DNA of 64,000 nucleotides from Euphorbia lathyris (taxonomy: Eukaryota > Streptophyta > Magnoliopsida > Malpighiales > Euphorbiaceae), in the NCBI RefSeq assembly GCF_963576675.1, contig NC_088916.1, positions 81,919,501-81,983,500 on the forward strand, given 5' to 3'. Below, in pieces: positions 10,478-21,066 of the stretch. A model generated the notes under the pieces. That model did no database searches and was not told where the DNA came from. It saw nothing but the letters and a program-made list of their open reading frames with translations. Made by a program: the position numbers and the translations under genes. Position 1 is the stretch's first letter. Every line of letters begins with the position of its first letter.

Positions 10478-13400
10478 ATGGCAGGATCAGACGAGAACAA
10501 TCCAGGTCTAATCGGACCCGGTAATGTCCAAGGTAACCCAACCCAACCGGACTTCTTATTCTTTCTGGGTTGAAATATGACGATTTGACGATGAAGCCCT
10601 AATTTCAATTTTTGAATTAATTGTAGGTGCTCTACATCCCGGAGTTCATAAGTTCACGGCGGTGAGCAGTAATCGGAGGGCCTTGAGCAACATTAATCGC
10701 AATATAGTTGCTCCACTTTACCCTTGTGCAATTAACAAAAGGGGCATATCAGAGTAATTTTTTTGAATCTTAATACTCAATCGTTGATTCCCCTTTTTCT
10801 TTGTTGATAAGAAATAGATTTCTAGGTTAAACAATGGCATCTAGTTCTACAAAGATTTCTCATTTGAAGGGTTTAAGAAAGTTTATGATTTTAATTTTCT
10901 TTCATTGCTTTAATTAATTTAGGGGAGATGTAATCTGTGGGAAGAATCCACCAATTCCAATTCATCGACCTATCACTAGGTTAGAGATTTTCTCATTTCA
11001 AATTTGCCAATAAAATTCATGGATCATGTTTGAAATTTTGATCTTAGTATTTTCCCTGATTCAATTTTTGATTGATGATGTTCTTAGGAAGTTTGCTGCT
11101 CAATTGGCAAACAAAAAAGAACCTCCTAAACAAGAAGTAAAGCTGAATCATCATCCATCAGAACCAACAGAATCAGATGATGATGATGATGATGACTGCA
11201 CCATCATTGATGCAGAAGAACTCAAAGCCATTGATGACTTTTCTGCACCAGTGTTTGTGCAACACACAGAAGCAATGCTGGAAGAGATTGACAGAATGGT
11301 ATTATTGGACACAGTTTTGATGTCTGATACATTGGTTTTTGTTTGTTTATATTGTGGTTTTGACTTGTGTGTTTTCCTGCAGGATGAAATTGAAATGGAA
11401 GATGTGGCTGAGGAGTCATTGATGGACATAGATGGCCGTGACAAGAAGAACCCGCTTGCAGTGGTTGAATACATTGATGATCTATACACCTTCTACATGA
11501 AAGTGGAGGTCAGTTTGAATCTCAATCTTATTGCTTAAACCCTGAACTGGATTTTAGATTCTTGCAAAGTAGAATTTAGGAATATTGGTTTCCATTGGTC
11601 TTTTGGTTTCTATTGAAATGAAAAGTTGGGGACTATAAATGAGAGCTTGCAACTTTTTCTTGAGAGAAATTACAAGCCAATAGTAAGGGTGTGCATAATT
11701 CATTAAAAACCGAATGATGGAAGCAGCTCAGATTTTGTTTTTGGTTCAGTTTTTTTAGATTTTCAACTTGGAATGGGTTAGATTTTTAGGTATATTTTTG
11801 GTATCTCCGTTCGGTTAGGCTCAGAAACAAAAATGTACCCTGAACTTGATTTTAGATTCTTGTAAAGTAGAATCTAGGAATATTGGTTTCAATTGGTGAT
11901 TTAGTTTCTATTGAAAGGAGAATGTACAAGCCAAAAAGTAAGGGTGTGCATCATTCAGTAAAAACCAAATGATCAACCGGCTCAAATTTTGTTTTTGGTT
12001 CAGTTTTTTTAGATTTTCGATTTGGATTCGGTTAGAGATTTAGGTATACTGTTGGTATCTTGGTTAGATTCAGTTTGAAACAAAAATGTAAGCATCACTC
12101 AAATTTTGGTTTTGGTTCAGATTTTCAATTTGGAATCGGTTAGAGTTCTAGGTGTATTTTTGGTATCTCCTCTCGGTTAGGTTCATTTTGAAACAAAAAT
12201 GTAAGCATCATTTGGTAAAATTTTGGTTTTGGTTCAGATTTTCGATTTGGAATCGGTTAGAGTTCTAGGTGTATTTTTGGTATCTCCTCTCGGTTAGGTT
12301 CCTTTTGAAACAAAATGTAAAAACCAAACCCAATTATTTTTTGGTTCAGATTTTCGATTTGGAATTGGTTATACACGCATATATTTGATTTTAGAAGTTT
12401 AATTTTTTTTATTGTTGTTGAGATAATAACTTAAAATAGTATGCAACTTATTTCAAGTTTCCTTTTGTTGTTGAGGAAAATTAATTGAGGGAAATATAGT
12501 GATTTTTATTTTTATCTAAATTCTATATCGTCCTTATCGGTTTCGGTTTCACATACTATTCGGTTCACTCATCATTGTAGAATTCTGTTTTAAACCAAAC
12601 AGGACCTGAGATAATCCTATATTTTGTTGGCTTAATTATGGTTTAAATTGGTGATTAGTTTATAAATTAACCATTATTTAGTTCATTAAGCAATGTTGCT
12701 TCCTGTTATGTGCAGAAAAACTCTAGTGTTCCACCAAACTACATGTGTCAACAAGAGGACATTAACGAGAGGATGAGAGGCATCCTAATAGACTGGCTAA
12801 TTGAGGTATGAGGAGTTACTGCTATGTTACTTAATTAGGATAATTAGATGGATTGGGAGCTAATTACTAATTAAGATACTGGAATCATCATTTCCAGGTG
12901 CACTACAAGTTTGAATTGATGGATGAGACTTTATATCTTACTGTGAATCTGATTGATAGATTCTTAGCAATTCAAGCTGTGGTGCGAAAGAAACTCCAAC
13001 TGGTTGGAGTTACAGCCATGCTTCTGGCATGTAAATATGAAGAAGTACAGGTTCCGGTTGTGGAGGATCTTATTCTGATATCTGATAAGGCTTATACCAG
13101 AAAAGAAGTGCTTGACATGGTAAGCAATTCATTGTTTTTAGTCTACGGGTGTCAATTCGGGTTATTGTGTTATATGTTCCATATGATTATAAATACAAGA
13201 GGAATGATAACGGTATTGTGTCAAATGGGCTTACAGCAGAAAAGAAGTTCTTGACTTGGTACTTTTTAGTTCGAGCAATTCATTGTTTTTTAGTCGACGG
13301 GTGTCAATTCGGGTTATCATCTTATATGTTCCATGTGATTATAAATACAAGAAAAATGATAATCGTGTTGTGTTGTCTTTGTAGTGACAATTCGGGTTAT

Positions 13401-16131
13401 GTTGTTAGTTAAAATCATGTTATGATGATTTAAAAGTAAGGAAAACGATAATTCTGTATCGGTAAATCATATTGTCATGTCAGAAGTTGTTAATCGTTTT
13501 ATGTAATAGTGTCATTGGTGTTTTAGATATGTGAGATATTCGGGTTATGGTGTTAGTTAAAATCATGTTATGGTGTATGTATACATATATATATTCCATG
13601 ATATATGATATTAAATGTAAGGAAATGATAAGCGTGTCTCGGTAAATCATAATATTGTCAGAAGTCGTTAATCTTTTTCTGTGATAGTGTCATTGGTTTT
13701 TTAGATATGTGAGATATTCAGGTTATGGTGTTCGTTAAAATCATGTTATGGTGTAAATATATGTGTTCCATATGATATTAAATGTAAGGAAATGATAATC
13801 GTGTCTCGGTAAATCATAAAAATGTCAGGTCAGAAGTCGTTAATCGTTTTCTGCGACAGTGTCATTGGTTTTTTAGATATGTGATGATGTTTTCAATGCT
13901 TGCAGGAGAAATTGATGGTTATTACCTTGCAATTTAATATATCACTCCCAACTCCATATGTGTTTATGAAGAGGTTTCTGAAAGCTGCCCAATCTGATAA
14001 GAAGGTTTGTTAAAAACTTGATTCATTGATTTGATTGGTCGACTCCTCTTTTTCAATAGCTAAATGTGTTGAGCTCGACGTTGCATGAAAACTTTGATTT
14101 TAAAGCATTTCACGTTCTCGAAACCGAAACTTGTACAAAATCCTCTGTTTCAATAGCCAAACGTTGTGGAGCTTTATGTTGCGTGAAACTTTGATTTTAA
14201 AGCATTTCATGTTTTCGAAACAAAAACTTGTACAAAAAATCCTCTGTTTCAATAGCCAAACGTCGTGGAGCTCTATGTTGCGTGAAAACTTTGATTTTAA
14301 AGCATTTCACGTTTTCGAAACCGAAACTTGTACAAAATGTTTCAAAATGAAAAAGTCTCCTCTTTCTCTATTATGCGACTTGTATGTAATTTTCTTTTTC
14401 TATTTCTTATATTTTGTTACAAATATCATTCCTCGGTTTCTCGGTGTTTGCATTTATGTTTCCGTGTAACTTATCTGTCGTTCTTCGTGTTTTGATTTTA
14501 AACCAGCTTGAGCTTCTATCATTCTACATTATTGAGCTAAGCCTGGTTGAATATGAGATGCTGAAGTTTTCACCATCCCTACTGGCTGCTGCTGCAATTT
14601 ACACTGCCCAGTCCACTCTTGGTGGATCAAGGCAATGGAGCAGGACTAATGAATGCTACTCTACCTACTCGGAAGAGCAGATAATGTAAGAACTCGTTGA
14701 CTTTTTTGCCCTTAACGTCGTCATTAGAGAAGTTCAATTTTACTCCCATCGTACAAAACAATACAATTTTGCGCTTGGTGGAAACTTAAGCTCAATTTTA
14801 TTACCTTTTTTTAATAAATATCGATGAAAATTAGAGACGAAAGTCATCGAAAAAGGGTAAAATGAGCTAGAATTTCTACCATATAGACAAAGTTGAACTA
14901 TTAGGATGAACTTCTAACAAGAAAGCCAAACCTAACCTTCCGCCGCTGCCCATAATCTCCGTGATCCATGGGAGGATGGGGGCCGATGAATATAATCTTA
15001 GGGGCAAAATTAACTCTTATCCCGTGAATTAAATTTGCAAACAATTTTTGTCAATAAATATCGATGAAAACGAGTGATAGAAGTAATTGAAGAACCCTTT
15101 TTCTACCATATAAGCGAATTTGAACTTTTATGTGTAAAATTCGCCCCAAGGTGAAAAATTTAGCTCAATTTTACACTTTCTTTTCTGTCCAATAATCTTA
15201 GGGGCATGAATCAATCAAATGAGCTAGAATTTCTACCGTATAGACAAAGTTGAACTATTAGGTCAAATTGACTATTAACCCTCGTTTACAAAACAATCCA
15301 ATTTCGCCCCAAGGTAAAAATAATTCAATTTTACACTTTCTTTTCCGCCCAATAAATAATCTCAGGGGCTGAAGAATTTCTACCATGTAAGCAAAGTTGA
15401 ACTATTAGGTGCAAAATTGACTATAAACCCACGCGTCGCCCCACGGGTGAAAACTTTAGCTCAATTTTACACTTTCTTTTCCGTCCAATAAATAATCTTA
15501 GGGGCATGAAGAATTTCTACCATATAGCAAAGTTGAACTATTAGGTGAAAATTTGACTATAACACTTGTTTACAAAACAATCCAATTTCGCCCCCAAAAC
15601 CTTTAGCTTTTTTCCATCCGATAATCTTAGTGGCATGACTTAATAAAATGAGCTAGAATTTCTACCATAGTAAAAGTTGAACTATTCGGACTATGAACCC
15701 TCGTGTAATCAAATTTTGCCATCCGACTCAATAATCTTAGGGGCAAAATTAACTCTTATCACATGAATTTTGACCCAAGGTGAAAACTCTAGCTCAAATT
15801 TTCTTTTCTGACCGACCGATAATCTAAGGGGCAATCTTATCACATGAATGTGTCATGTACAAAACAATCAAATTTCGCCCCATGGTGAAACTTTAGCTCA
15901 AATGGACACTTTCATTTCGGTCCGATAATTGTAAATTTGTAAACAATGTTTGTGACTGGAATTTCGGTTGTTTGAAATGAAAATAGGGAATGCTCAAAGC
16001 TTATGGTGAGTTTACATGAGAATGCTGGAACAGGGAAGCTTACTGGTGCACACAGAAAGTATAGTACATCCAAGTTTGGTTATGCAGCAAAAATTCAGCC
16101 TGCTAGCTTTCTACTGGATTCCAGTTTCTAG
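10478..16131 (+). CDS. CYCB2: B2-type mitotic cyclin, ten exons, 436 residues
   Basis: Exons: 10478-10532, 10627-10753, 10923-10979, 11088-11298, 11383-11508, 12716-12805, 12898-13119, 13906-14004, 14507-14685, 15987-16131. All introns are GT..AG and the frame is intact. The product is a regulatory partner of cyclin-dependent kinases acting in the nucleus at G2/M. A destruction box RRALSNIN lies at residues 35-42 (APC/C-dependent proteolysis). A seven-Asp run follows near residue 115. The cyclin box starts around [13 protein letters not shown] (residues 175-187). The DWLIEVHYKFE block (about 218-228), with HYKF where B1 types have H.RF, points to the B2 subgroup. Cyclin_C spans about 300-425. 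Length is normal for the family. The start is the only ATG giving the usual N-terminus. Clusters of MSA boxes lie upstream. Confidence 0.96.
11690..12360 (+). repeat. Tandem-like repeats in cyclin intron 5
   Basis: A unit of roughly 105-250 bp containing TTTTGGTTCAG, GGAATCGGTTAGAG and TTTTTGGTATCTCC recurs about five times with divergence. The intron is 11509-12715. Confidence 0.75.
13120..13905 (+). repeat. Cyclin intron 7: duplicated exon tail and three tandem units
   Basis: The end of exon 7 plus its donor and the following sequence recur at about 13229-13262, diverged, giving a decoy GACTTGGTAC in place of GACATGGTAA. Further along, a unit of about 175 bp (AAATGATAATCGTGTCTCGG ... GTTAAAATCATGTTATGG) occurs three times between about 13430 and 13870. 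Confidence 0.75.
14040..14340 (+). repeat. Three tandem units of about 100 bp in cyclin intron 8
   Basis: Units with CAATAGCCAAACGTTGTGGA, TTTGATTTTAAAGCATTTCA and CGAAACTTGTACAAAA occur three times in a row. The block gives a spurious open frame at 14131-14469. Confidence 0.8.
14700..15950 (+). repeat. Degenerate repeats filling cyclin intron 9
   Basis: Blocks GAATTTCTACCATATAG, AAAGTTGAACTATTAGG, AATAATCTTAGGGGCA and CAATTTCGCCCCA recur many times in varying order over about 1.2 kb. This suggests repeated local duplications inside the intron (14686-15986). Confidence 0.7.
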
Positions 16132-16627
16132 ATTCTAGGGCAGATTATTTAGATAGAGAGCAACTCCAGTGTTGCCTTTGGATACTTTATTAGTTTTTTG
16201 GGTTTTAATTTTAAATGTTTGAATACTGTGATGGTGTTTTGTGTTCCTCTTTTCTCTGAGAGCAATGCAAAATGAATGAAATGAAGTTCTTTTTCTCTTC
16301 TTCCTTCTTGTTTTATATATGTTACATTCCAAGAATGGTGTCAAGATGTTTTATTGTTTAATAACTTTAGGGATAGGAATAAAATTAAGAGGAAATTACC
16401 GTCAAAAATCAGATTTTAATTTTTATTTACAATTATGAAAATTGTTTTTATGTATATCAAGTGATATAATTTTAAAACTTAAAATATCAGAATATCATAA
16501 CTTTATTTTTGTTTTTGTTAAATTTTCAGTTAATCAGTTGTAGGGGGGAAAAACAGTTTTAAAAAACCCGTCAAATTTGACATTTAAATAAATTTATTTA
16601 AAAATTTTAACACACTTGTAAATAATT
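16132..16627 (+). other. Presumed cyclin 3' UTR and downstream sequence
   Basis: A leader-like T-rich tail with several AATGAA-type signals near 16270-16285 is followed by AT-rich intergenic sequence. The polyadenylation site is not determined. Confidence 0.4.
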
Positions 16628-16997
16628 GCCCTAATACACAAATAACCTTCTGAACTTGTTCAAATGTTGCAACTGCCCCTCCCTCCAACTTTAAATTGTA
16701 ACAACTTACCCCTCAAAACTTGTCCAATTGTAACATAACCTAAATTGGGATATTTTTTTTTACCCCGTACTTGAAGCAACCATAAAAACATTTCTCTAGA
16801 TTCATATCATGCCAAAGATTATCACACTCGTTGCAACCTTTGTATTTCACATGTTTCTTCAATTGTAGTCCACGTCAGCAATTTGGGGTTATATTTTACA
16901 ATTGGACAAGTTTAAAGGGTAAGTTGTTACAATTGAAAGTTGGAAGGGGGCAATTGCAATATTTGGACAAGTTCAGAGGTTATTTATGTATTAGACC
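16628..16997. mobile_element. Foldback MITE with about 110-bp inverted arms
   Basis: The left arm (CTAATACACAAATAACC...CTTGTCCAATTGTAACA, 16628-16750) is the imperfect reverse complement of 16890-16997, with a loop of about 140 bp. I could not find an exact target duplication. An RNA copy would fold into a long hairpin. Confidence 0.7.
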
Positions 16998-17137
16998 TAT
17001 TTATTATATTGGGGACATAAGTTTGTGAAGTGGGATGATTATTACCTTATCAGTCACCAATTTTGATAGGTCAAGAAAAATATTTTAGATAGGAGGAGGT
17101 CATGAGGTAAATAATAAGGTCAGGGGGTGAACACCAA

Positions 17138-17828
17138 GGTATTGTTTGGTACATTGTAATGGGCGTTGTAATGGAATGCCCATTACAATGTTTGGTTAGT
17201 CATATCATTTTTGTCGTAATGGAATCATGTATTCATCACTTAATTTTTCTTTGCAAATCTATGTAATGGGCATTACGAACAAAACATGCATGAATCTCCA
17301 TTACGATTAATCTTATTTTTGTTACCAATGACGAAATAACAAAATAAAGTTACGATTAATCTTATTTCTTTGCCTATTTTTGTTACCAATGACGAAAAAA
17401 TGCGAAAAAGAGAAAAACGTGAAAACGAAAAAAAACATGAAAAGTGAGAAAAAAAATGGAAAAGAAAAAAGTATGAGGAAAACAACGGAAAAAAGGAAAA
17501 AGGCGAAAAAAAACATGAATACGCGAAAAAAGAAAAACGAGAAAAAAACGGAAGTAAAACCAGGAAAACAGCGGAAAAACTTGAAAAATGAGAAAACCTG
17601 GAAAAAACGAAAAAAAAAACGAGAAAAACACTAAAATTTCATTTAACTAAATAAACATACATATTCTTTCAAAAAAAAACATACATATGGTAATGATAAA
17701 AACAATTTTATTAAAATTTGTAACCAAACATAATAATGGAATCATTATTCCATTACATTATATTACACATTTGATTACATTACAGTCTTGATTACATTAC
17801 ATTGCATTACAACATACCAAACGTACCC
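17138..17828 (-). mobile_element. Tourist-like MITE, copy 2 (inverted relative to copy 1)
   Basis: The right end read on the minus strand is GGGTACGTTTGGTATG followed by the same TAATGCAATG subterminal repeats as copy 1. The left end is GGTATTGTTTGGTAC. The flank is TAA on the right and CAA on the left, one base off a perfect duplication. Its A-rich core (17380-17640) gives Lys-rich and Phe-rich spurious frames. Confidence 0.8.
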
Positions 17829-17869
17829 TAAGAATATTTTGAATGTATTTTTTTTTTTTACAAAAAAAG

Positions 17870-20074
17870 ACACGTGTTTTATAGTTAGTATCAATAGACC
17901 GTTCTACCTTTGACACGTGGATCAATAAGAGACTCCAAGTCTGACTCGGATTATATCCAGCCAGATTCGCCTTGAATCAAGGTACAAAGGACTTGCTTAA
18001 ATTAAATTCATTTGTCTTTTGAGTAATTTAAAGACAACGATATCATATAAAACGGAAGAAAATTTGATGTCTCCGTTTCAGTGTCCCCTTCCATGTCTCT
18101 CTCACAAAAAGTGGTCCTAATTTAATTAAAATAATATATTTTAATAACTAAAGGAACCCACATAATAAAAAAGACCATTTTTTTTGTGAGAGAGACATGG
18201 AAGAAGATACTGAAATGGAGGAGAACAGATTTTCTTCCATATAAAACTAGCTTAATACATTTCTCATAATCAAGGCACGTATCCTCTGCCATTACTCTCA
18301 ATTGTTTCACCTCTTATATAGAGTGGGGTCGTCAGTCAACGACCATAACCATTTTTTGTCTTATCTGATTCACCAAAAAAATCCCTTCAATCATTAAAGT
18401 ATTTACTATACAAGTATCAAATTGGTGCAATCAACTTGGATTAAACTAAAAATGACATTGGCTCAATATCATTCAAACCCCATATCTTCACATCAACCTA
18501 GCACTTTCCTCTAGTAATAACCTCATAACTTTTTTACCAAATCACATCGGAGATCAACCAATGCATGGGCATAACCTTAGAGGCTCACTAAAGCCAGCGG
18601 ACAGACCGAGTCACAAAGTAGCTCCTCTACTCTACACTATAAGCACCATCCAAAAGGCCGCAAATGAGAAAGCCACCACAGTGGTTGAACTATAGGACAA
18701 ACTAACTACAAGCGAAGAAGTCATTAGACTAGAAAAGGACCAAAATTCCATCGCTTGCTCCACTAGGCGACCCGTGGATCACAATCGTTCAATAAGTAAA
18801 AATATCTCTTGTGAGTACTTCAAAGAATGGGTGCAAGGAAGCGCCCATAGTAAAACACAAATGGCTCTAGAAACTAGGGTCGACCGATCCCTATCATTCT
18901 CATCTTCATACTCTGAAAGTAAAAGGACTCTATATAATGAAAAGAGGAGGAACAAACCAAATCCCATGTCTAAAGGAAGCAGCGTCAGGAATGTAATGTT
19001 TCTCCGACACCTTTAGAGCATAAGGGTCCTAGAGGTCCCCAAGCAAATCCAAATCCCCACATCATCGAAAAAAGACAACTAAGAGATCCAACTCCACTAA
19101 GAGGTGAAGGGAATTAGACAAGGCTAGGCGCATCGGAAATATAATTTTTTTTATCTATTTTGTCTATTTTCCTTTCTCAAAATCCATTAATTGTTATTTC
19201 ATATAAAGAGAGATTAAACAAAATAAATTTAGTTTGATGAACTATCTACTATTGCTAATGAAGTGCCCACGTGGATGTCACGTGAGTCACGAACACGAAC
19301 AAGAAATCAAAATCAAAAGTTAGTAATCAACCAAATAGCAACCAAGTATAGATTGCCTTTAACGGTATCCACACAAATATAAGAAACGGATGAACGGAGT
19401 AAATAGTTTGATCGAGTGAGAGACGAGAGAAATCATATTGCTTAGATGTGTGTTGGCCGAAATTTATAAGCCAAGGTCATCTGACACTAGTGTCTACAAT
19501 ATCATTTCCGTTTATCCTTACAAAATGACTAAATGGTTCCTATGACATTCTCTAAACAAACAAAGCCCTAAAAGAGCTACTAGAGACCAAGGGAGGGGGA
19601 CATATGATAACATGCGAATAAGTATCAATACACGTGTCTTCATCTTAGATAACTAGGAGCGCCCGGACACTAAGAGCCATTAGATCAAATTAAACAGAAG
19701 TATCGCTCTACCTTTGACACATGGACCAATAGGAGAGTCTCCAACTCCGACTCAGATTACATCTCGTCATATTCTCCAAGAATCAAGGTAGTATACGAGT
19801 AGGATACAAGATTGCCTAAATTATGTGCAACTATCTTCTGAGAATTTTAAAGATACGGATATCTTATAAATACTCCTAGAAATCATACAATCGAGGTACA
19901 TACACATATTCTCTGCAATTATTCTCAATTTCTTAATACTTTATCACTTACATCACTAATTTAGGCATCAAAGTGGAGTCGGCGCCGTCGACCTGGCCAT
20001 CTTTCTATCTTATCTTAGGCACCGAAAAGATCCTTTCAATCATGAGATATTACTTCACAGAATCACAAGTATCA
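17870..20074 (+). mobile_element. Small non-autonomous LTR retrotransposon
   Basis: Two diverged LTR-like segments in direct orientation lie at about 17875-18418 (left end eroded) and 19605-20074. The 3' copy starts TGATAACA after a GGGAGGGGGA polypurine tract (19591-19600) and ends in TATCA. The 5' copy ends in TATCA-like sequence followed by ATTGGTGC, as in the Tat element at 34021. The interior (about 18419-19590) has only short frames, one of them Ser/Arg/Lys-rich (18774-19016), perhaps a gag relic. No pol domains were seen. It looks like a defective relative of the Tat family further right. Confidence 0.6.
18054..18238. mobile_element. 185-bp foldback MITE inside the 5' LTR, 9-bp target duplication
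   Basis: Inverted arms of about 65 bp start GGAAGAAAA and end TTTTCTTCC. They are flanked by perfect 9-bp copies of ATATAAAAC (18045-18053 and 18239-18247). It is absent from the corresponding place of the 3' LTR, which confirms a later insertion. Confidence 0.85.
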
Positions 20075-20144
20075 TTAACTTTTGATAACGTGACATGTTG
20101 GCTTGATAAAGTGGCAAATGGTGTTAGTCAAGTTCTTTTTATTG

Positions 20145-20640
20145 AACTTTGGGGTAAATTACATCTATGGCCACTGTTATTTACATCAACTAACATTATG
20201 ACCGGTAAACTTCAAAACATAACATAAAAATCACTCAATATTACACTTTCTAACATTATGACCATTAAAATTTAATTAACGCCTAAAAAATGACTGTTGA
20301 TGGTCTTGAAATAGAAAATTCTATGAATTGATGATATTCTTAGCAACTCTAATTTTTAAACTTGTTTGGTTTTGAGGTCATTTAGGTGTTGTGTTGTTAG
20401 GAGAGAGAAAGTAAATGTTTAGATAGATAAATTTTTGAAAAATAAAAAATGTAGTTACATTCTAAATGTGGTTCTGAATAACTTTAATTCTTAGACGTTT
20501 TTATTTTGAGATCGCCAACAGTTATTTTGATGCGTTAACTGAAGTTTAGTGACCGTAAAGTTAGAATGTGTAAAATTAAATGATTTTTATGTTAGGTTTT
20601 GAATTTTAGAGACCATGCCATGAAAATGATTAAAATTCTA
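20145..20640. mobile_element. Foldback MITE with arms of about 110 bp
   Basis: AAACTTCAAAACATAACATA...TTAACGC (20205-20285) and the reverse complement of 20515-20620 match imperfectly. The ends and target duplication are not clear. Confidence 0.6.
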
Positions 20641-20921
20641 TAATATCACATATCATTTTTTAGAAAAATAAATATCACATTTCTCTACTTGAAAATCGAT
20701 AAAATTATAAGAGATTAGTTTATATTATAAACAATACTTCATCCAATATTAAATAGATATCGTTTTAAGATTTTCAATTCCTTCGATTCCATCAATTTTA
20801 TATTTCATTTTGTAGAATCAATCACTCACAATGGATCGAATTAAACTGTATATTCTACCGCTTACGTGGGGCCTCATTGACTTTTTTGAGTTTCATTTTG
20901 ACAATCTTTTCTCAAATTTTC
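20641..20921. other. Intergenic, nothing recognised
   Basis: AT-rich sequence up to the target site of the Mutator-like element. A 60-codon frame at 20831-21013 crosses the element boundary and is not a gene. Confidence 0.6.
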
Positions 20922-21066
20922 CTTTATTTAGGGTATTATTAAATACCGCCCCTAATTTACTTTTGACCACCCCCTTTTTTACCCTTTCGCCCTTCTCATT
21001 TTTTTCCTACTAAAACTCAAAATCCTTTCTCTCTCTTTCTCTCCCAAGCCAAAAAACCCGACTTTG

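Noticed and set aside
11026..11538. A 170-codon frame covering cyclin exons 4 and 5
   Set aside because: It starts in intron 3 and reads through intron 4; the spliced model explains both coding parts better. The readable intron is reported as a finding instead.
17380..17634. Lys/Glu-rich and Phe-rich frames
   Set aside because: A-rich/T-rich core of a Tourist-like MITE; the mirror region of copy 1 at 1117-1407 behaves the same.
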